Assembly: GCA_963556695.1 (NCBI GenBank)
Contig: CAUWAG010000006.1
Location: 3,534,001 to 3,598,000, forward strand
Length of the DNA: 64,000 nucleotides
Direction: 5' to 3'
Origin: Anthostomella pinea
Taxonomy: Eukaryota > Ascomycota > Sordariomycetes > Xylariales > Xylariaceae
Position 1 is the stretch's first letter. The number at the start of each line of letters is the position of its first letter. A program made the translations under genes and the position numbers. Below are positions 59,400 to 64,000 of this stretch, piece after piece. The notes beneath the pieces are model-generated. The model worked only from the letters and a program-made list of their open reading frames with translations. It made no database searches and was not told the origin of the DNA.

Positions 59400-59604
59400 G
59401 CTCCTTCTCTGGAACGCATCTTCGGCTGCTAAACGCCTTGCTCTAGGAGGAACTTGACTATATCTTCAGCTGCTAAACGTCTTGCTCCAAGGGACCGCAC
59501 CGTTTTCGCTTCTAAATGGCAGTGGGATATGTCTAAGACTTTGCACTAGATTATGCTCCGCGTTTTGCTTGACCTTTCGACATCAACGCTAAGTACATTC
59601 GTAT

Positions 59605-59700
59605 AAGTGGAATAAGCAGCTCTGGTTTGATGCGCCGCTTTAAACGCTTACTCCGGTGTGCTTATTCCGATTCTATAGATATACCGTTGTCTGGTGCAAA
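59605..59700. repeat. MITE fragment inside the NACHT gene remains
   Basis: Shares GGAATAAGCAGCT and TGCTTATTCCGATTC plus the following ACCGTTGTCTG with the copies at 42292 and 62150, but lacks both terminal repeats. The target repeat ends have been lost, so it is an old internal fragment. Confidence 0.7.
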
Positions 59701-60152
59701 GTCTTGTTTCGTGAACACCATCGTTGACTTCTTCAACACAGACCGGACGCACAACGATCCGGACTTCAGCTTGAGTTTCCAGCTCCTCTGGTCCAGGCAT
59801 TCAGCCACTCTGGAGTAGTAGCCACCGGCTTCTCCTGTGCAGTGGCTCTGCACCTCCTTCCTTAGGGACACTACTTTTCCTGAACTAAATGAACGCATCT
59901 TCGGCTCCCAAACGCCTTGCTCCAGGAGGAACTTGACTGTAGCTAGCCTTTGACCAGCTGGTGTCTTGGGGATACCATCCAACCGGTCCTCGCGACTCAT
60001 GCAATATTCGGTTCCAAAGATGGCATTGGCGAGAAGACCCGGGTAGCCTTTGGGGTGTTGTCGACATAGGAGACTCGGGTCCATGGCCGACTTGGCTCGT
60101 ACATATGGCAGAATGCCAAATTGCGCAGCTAATACCAAGAACGAGTTGCGAG

Positions 60153-60237
60153 CGTAGTTGCGGTTGCGGATGCGGATGCGGTTGGGATTGGAGTTGCGGT
60201 TGCGGATGCGGATGCGGTTGCTGATGCGGTTGGGGTC
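60153..60237. repeat. Hexanucleotide repeat within the NACHT pseudogene
   Basis: Tandem GCGGTT and GCGGAT hexamers (about 12 units) with a few interruptions. On the gene strand they would code for Arg-Asn and Arg-Ile dipeptides (RIRIRNRN). Such short in-frame repeats can vary in number between strains. Confidence 0.8.
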
Positions 60238-62149
60238 GAGGTTGAGTTTGCCAGCTTGGTTATTGGTTTTGTAGAGGTTGAGGTGGTGGTGTTGGTGCCA
60301 ATCCCCATCGGTGCGATTCTCAACCGTGCGCATGACCTTGCGCAGTAGGCGGATTGACCAGTGATCTCCATTCACCCTTTGTGAAAGCCGCGGCTACAAC
60401 GTCAAGGGAATCCAGATATCGAACTAGTCTCGACAAGGTTTCTGGGTCGTCTGTTACGTTGCCGGCATAGCCAAGTGCTCGTATCACCACTGTCTCCCAC
60501 GGTTCCGAGTCGTTGTCAGTACTGTGGCTCTTGTGCTTTCCCGCCTCGCACGTGGTTGAGAGGGACAGAGTATCTGCCTCGAGTAAGGCTAGATAAGGAT
60601 CGAACTTCTATTCGTATGACGAGCGTATGCGGTGCCACACCTCCGGCTGCATTGCCCAGTCCCTGGCAGTCCGGTGTGTAAAATCCACAAATCCATCCTT
60701 GCCTGTCGTAAGTTCTAGTATGTTTCTCGTTCGTATGGCTATTTTCCTCTTCAACGACAGCCATGCAAAGTCCCTCCAGCCCTCCTTCTTGGACAGTGCT
60801 CTCGGTTGGACAGTGCCATGCCTAGCTTCTTCAGCGATCCACATGATAAGCCATGGCAAGGGTCCCTCAGCAGCTGCCACCACTTGCATCATGAACAACG
60901 CGTCGCTCATGTTCTCTGGACTGATTCTGTTCCAAATCGCGTCGTAGAGTGATGAGAGATCTAATGGGAGATTTTGCAGGGCTTCTTGTGCTTTATATAT
61001 CGACAGGCCCTCGGTGAACAAGCCCAATAGATGCTGAACAACCACCGAGACCCACAAAAAGACACCGTTGGCTTTCTGGGTTATGTCTGCCAGTAATTGG
61101 CTGGCGGCTTGAGAGTAGAGGTGCTTCTGTTCATCGAAACCCTTGTTCCCCTGGAACTTGCGGGTAACAAAAGCTTCCATGTCTTCCCAAGTCAGTGAAT
61201 GCATTTGAAGCATTGGGCCCTCGCTGAACTCGTCCTCGAACTCAGTCCAAGGACTAGCGACGCAAATCTTCAACCCATCAGAGCAGCTGGCCATCGTAGC
61301 TCGTACCGCTCCGGCAACTTCGCTGGGTCGAACGTCGAACTCGTCCAGTCCATCTATGCAAGCAGAAGTTTGATGGGTTTTCCGCACTGGGAGAGGAGGG
61401 CATCAAATGACTCCTGAAGTTCCCAGGTGTCCCATGGCGGGAAGACTGGGTCTTTTCTCAACACCTGGAATAAGGCCCAGCGTCTAGGGGTGACTATGCG
61501 AGCCAACTCGGGGAAGAGAAGCAGAGCCTGTGCTAATACGGTCCTTTTTAAGCCTTCAATTGATTTTTGCAGGCTTTGACCGGGGTGCCAGGCATAGTAT
61601 TTGCAAACGAGGAAGGGCAATGAACCAGCCCAACGTGAAAGACCCTCACGTAGGAACTTGTGCTGCAGCACAAACTTCATCAGAGTCGACTTCCCGGAGC
61701 CCGGCTTTGCTGTAATCCAGTAAAATGGTTCTGAGCCGTCTTCTAGCCATTTCGGAAAGCTGTCCCACGCCGACTTGTTGTTTTGCCATTTAGGTTCGGC
61801 TTGGAAAATCCACGAATAGGTTCCGATGAAGTTCTGAGCAATGGCGGCTTCGCGTAAACATGCTGTTTCGAATCCCACGTCACGAGATATGGCATGGGCA
61901 ACCACATCGGTGTTCATTCTCGTTGGAGTATCGTCTTCAGGTGTATTCGTCAAGGCCGCATCCGACGTCCAATCCTTCCTCCAAATCGTCTCGACGAGCT
62001 CATGCCTGAGACCTGATATATCACCATCAACTTCTTCGGCACGGAACCCCTGCACTGCCCTCTTGGTCGACTCGTCGAGCTGCGCAAGCATCCCGATGAC
62101 GGCGTCCATTTGACGACTGAGACAGAGCTCCCGCTGCTGTGTCTCCTTG

Positions 62150-62351
62150 GAATTATCCCTAAGATATGCATAATGATAAGATTCCGAATCACCCGTGGAA
62201 ATTTCGAAATACTGGAATAAGCATACAGGAAAAAGCAGCTTTGCTATGATACGCCATTCCTAAAGCTTATTCCATGGTGCTTATTCCGATTCGATAAATT
62301 TACCGTTGTTTGCTGGATGGGTAGTGTACGGAGACTTATGAGGGTTCAGTG
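62150..62351. mobile_element. MITE inserted in the NACHT gene
   Basis: About 200 bases closely similar to the MITE at 42292-42506, sharing GAAATTTCGAAA, GGAATAAGCATACAGGA and CTTATTCCATGGTGCTTATT. The right end reads inwards CACTGAACCCTCATAAGTCT and is followed by TA (62352-62353). The left end is diverged, so the start is approximate. It lies immediately downstream (on the gene strand) of the exon 1 donor GTACGT, meaning it inserted in or beside the first intron. Confidence 0.78.
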
Positions 62352-62890
62352 TAGACAGAAATAGCACGTACCAGAGGCCTAGCACAACACAGTCGATGAC
62401 TTCACGTCTCAAGACGGGTAGGCGTTCCAGGATATGACGGACATCTCTATCCCGGACATCTTTATCGGCGCTCTGGTGGCCGCGAAAGGAGAAGCGATTG
62501 CGAGTCGGCCTCTGGGCCAGGGCTCTCATATGCTGGATAGCAGCGTTGAACTCGGTGCTTATGTCGACGCATTCCGCGTGGAGTCGTAGCAGTTGTGCTT
62601 GCATAGGGGTTGTTGGGTTCGACACAATTGAGCCCGACAAAGTCTTGGAGGCCTCCCGAACCCCGTCGATCAAGAATGACAGTTGCTTCTCGACCTCTTC
62701 GAGTTGTTGTTGCTCAGTCTTTTCCCTGGCATGTCCGTTGTGCGACTCCCAAGCTTTTTTCAAGAGCCGACCTCCTATGTCAACGAACTGAACCACGGCG
62801 GCGGCGATGGCCAGCGCACTCAGAGGATCCATTTTGATCGATGCTCGACCTCCGAGACAAGCTGGATATTCAACGTCATTTGTGATCTGT

Positions 62891-63013
62891 GGAATAAGCA
62901 CTGAGGAATAAGCATCCAGTGCGACTCAATAGACTATAGCTGCTTATTCCAGGAAGCTTGTTCCAAATCTGAATTGACAAGGTGCGCAGACAGAGACTCA
63001 TGGCGGGTGACTG
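62891..63013. repeat. MITE relative at the 5' side of the NACHT gene
   Basis: Contains GGAATAAGCACTGAGGAATAAGC and TGCTTATTCC. The right end reads inwards CAGTCACCCGCCATGAGTCT, followed by TA at 63014-63015. This end matches the element ending at 6470 better than the one ending at 42506, so at least two subfamilies exist. No left terminal repeat is visible. It lies about 60 bases upstream of the NACHT start codon, within its promoter. Confidence 0.65.
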
Positions 63014-63015
63014 TA

Positions 63016-63770
63016 GCGATGGCGGTGACGATGCTCATCATGATGGTGGGGCATGGAGTCTGCCTTGTAGTCCGCCTCGGACAAGCTGGAGGCCAGCAAT
63101 CAGTCATCGCCATTTTGGGGAGGTGTCACGACGGCTACCCCTCTCCTGACCAAATGGCAACTGCCCTGCAGAGAGGGGTGGAGGGGTGCATGATCACCTA
63201 TAACACCTATAACCAGCTGGCGAGATGGAGGTGACAGTGACAGTCGTCTCTGTCACATGATCTACAAGCTTCAATATCAGCTCGCTCCGTGCAGTGCGCA
63301 GCACTGCACAGAGAGTTGGGGCTGACGCATACCTGGAAATAACACGCTCCGGGGCTTAGCAGTCCAGTAGTATTAATTGTACCTGGAAACGGGTGGCATT
63401 ACTATACTACTTAAGGACAGGTACCATTTATTTAGCGAGCCAGGCGATGCCGCTTCCCGAAGGGAAGCGGCTTTGCTGGCCCCGGAAGGGGGTTACGTGA
63501 TAGCGGCCCTGGGCAGCCAGCTATACTGTGTCAGATTTGAGCCAATCGTCAGAGTGAAGTGTGTGTGTGTGTATTCTGTCTGTTTAGAGTGTCCTTGTGC
63601 GACCGTGGCCGTTTTGTGCCACAGGGGGCTGGATAGGGACGGAACAACTAGGTTCCGTTGTCTACCTATCAAGGTGCCTTCTAAGCGTACCTTTAGTCCA
63701 ACATACTGTAGTCGTATAGCTATAGCACGCGTACGGACTCTATTTACACACTTTAAATCAATTTCTTAAA
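63016..63770. other. Intergenic region with a perfect hairpin
   Basis: No gene is supported. At 63450-63470 a perfect 9-base inverted repeat (CCGCTTCCC, loop GAA, GGGAAGCGG) is followed by GGCCCCGGAAGGGG and later a short GT run near 63561-63572. This could be the end of an old retrotransposon long terminal repeat. Confidence 0.4.
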
Positions 63771-64000
63771 CTATATAATAGGGGAATCCGACATATAATA
63801 CAAAAATATAAAAAGATTTAAGCTAATAAATTATACGATAATATTGAAAAATAAATTATTGCGTTATATAATTTATAAAGATTACCGGCTATTATAAGTG
63901 ATAGCGGCAAATAAAGCTAATTTATGAACCATTTTATAAACGTCAAAATTAAAAAGATCGGCCGGTAGTTCGAATTTGTAGCGACGATTTAACGTTAGAG
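63771..64000. other. Very AT-rich block at the window edge
   Basis: About 230 bases dominated by A and T with many TA steps and only weak coding potential, in sharp contrast to the GC-rich neighbours. This is what repeat-induced point mutation leaves in old transposons, but it could also be an ordinary AT-rich spacer. The block continues beyond the window. Confidence 0.5.

Larger units (their letters stand above)
59400..62832 (-). pseudogene. Decayed NACHT-domain (NLR-like, STAND) gene
   Basis: Fungal NACHT proteins are STAND NTPases thought to act in non-self recognition and heterokaryon incompatibility. The start (62832) gives MDPLSALAIAAAVVQFVDIG, the usual N-terminal helix of fungal NACHT proteins. 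The NTPase follows with Walker A (ITAKPGSGKSTLMKF) and Walker B (IDGLDEFD), then a winged-helix-like region (DFTHRTARDW) and a C-terminal part with AAQFGILPYVRAKSAMDP and ATVKFLLEQG. Breaks: a MITE at about 62150-62351 sits where exon 1 meets the next exon; one T appears missing before the Walker B motif (about 61360); a TAG interrupts the frame at 60608-60610 before the usual FDPYLALLEA segment; and degenerate C-terminal repeats with stops continue to about 59415. No full protein can be made as the sequence stands. Confidence 0.85.

Noticed and set aside
63377..63769. A 130-codon plus-strand frame
   Set aside because: It runs through a hairpin and a GT microsatellite and has no motif; it is more likely repeat-derived sequence.

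Overview
This window looks like nuclear DNA of a filamentous ascomycete (Pezizomycotina, probably Sordariomycetes). The genes carry short introns of about 50-200 bases with GTRNGT donors, CTAAC-type branch sites and CAG/TAG acceptors. The proteins are typical of that group: a Rom2-type Rho1 GEF, an Och1 mannosyltransferase, a New1/Elf1-type EF3-family ATPase and a fungal NACHT protein. Gene models were built by reading introns by eye. Each model called intact keeps frame across all its splice junctions.

Layout. 1-7000: no supported protein gene; one tRNA-like locus, one tRNA-Ile with an intron, and one MITE-like repeat. 7012-10882 (-): ROM2. 12568-13482 (+): V-ATPase proteolipid VMA3. 14336-15335 (-) and 18425-19233 (-): two conserved-looking proteins of unknown function. 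21862-22670 (+): splicing factor ISY1. 23581-25494 (-): secreted or vacuolar metallophosphatase. 25823-27478 (+): mitochondrial GatA. 27802-28680 (-): splicing factor PRP38. 29590-30632 (+): short-chain dehydrogenase with a frame break. 31144-31907 (-) and 32856-33337 (+): a divergent pair, a secreted kinase-like protein and a small secreted six-cysteine protein. 33966-35077 (+): an unknown gene whose frame changes at least three times. 35279-36429 (-): secreted lipase. 37301-39642 (-): membrane-anchored nucleotide pyrophosphatase/phosphodiesterase. 39890-41307: dead Tc1-like transposon. 42968-46377 (+): New1/Elf1 ATPase. 47182-48487 (+): DUF3237-like gene with a frame break. 49739-50404 (+): small coiled-coil protein. 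52557-53731 (+): OCH1. 54209-55511: Tc1-like transposon with an open transposase. 55991-58253 (+): mitochondrial-type acyl-CoA synthetase. 59400-62832 (-): decayed NACHT (NLR-like) gene with MITE copies in and around it. 63771-64000: very AT-rich sequence, possibly the edge of a RIP-mutated block.

The left and central parts are mostly housekeeping (vacuolar acidification, splicing, cell-wall signalling, mitochondrial tRNA-Gln charging, translation and glycosylation). Accessory genes lie among them. The right end is repeat-rich. Two points stand out. First, every long conserved gene reads cleanly, while four accessory genes carry single-base frame breaks; this suggests real decay more than random assembly error, but only reads or a second assembly can settle it. 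Second, a MITE family (internal GGAATAAGC/GCTTATTCC palindromes) has terminal repeats resembling those of the Tc1-like element at 54209-55511, which could be its mobiliser; these MITEs cluster at the NACHT gene.
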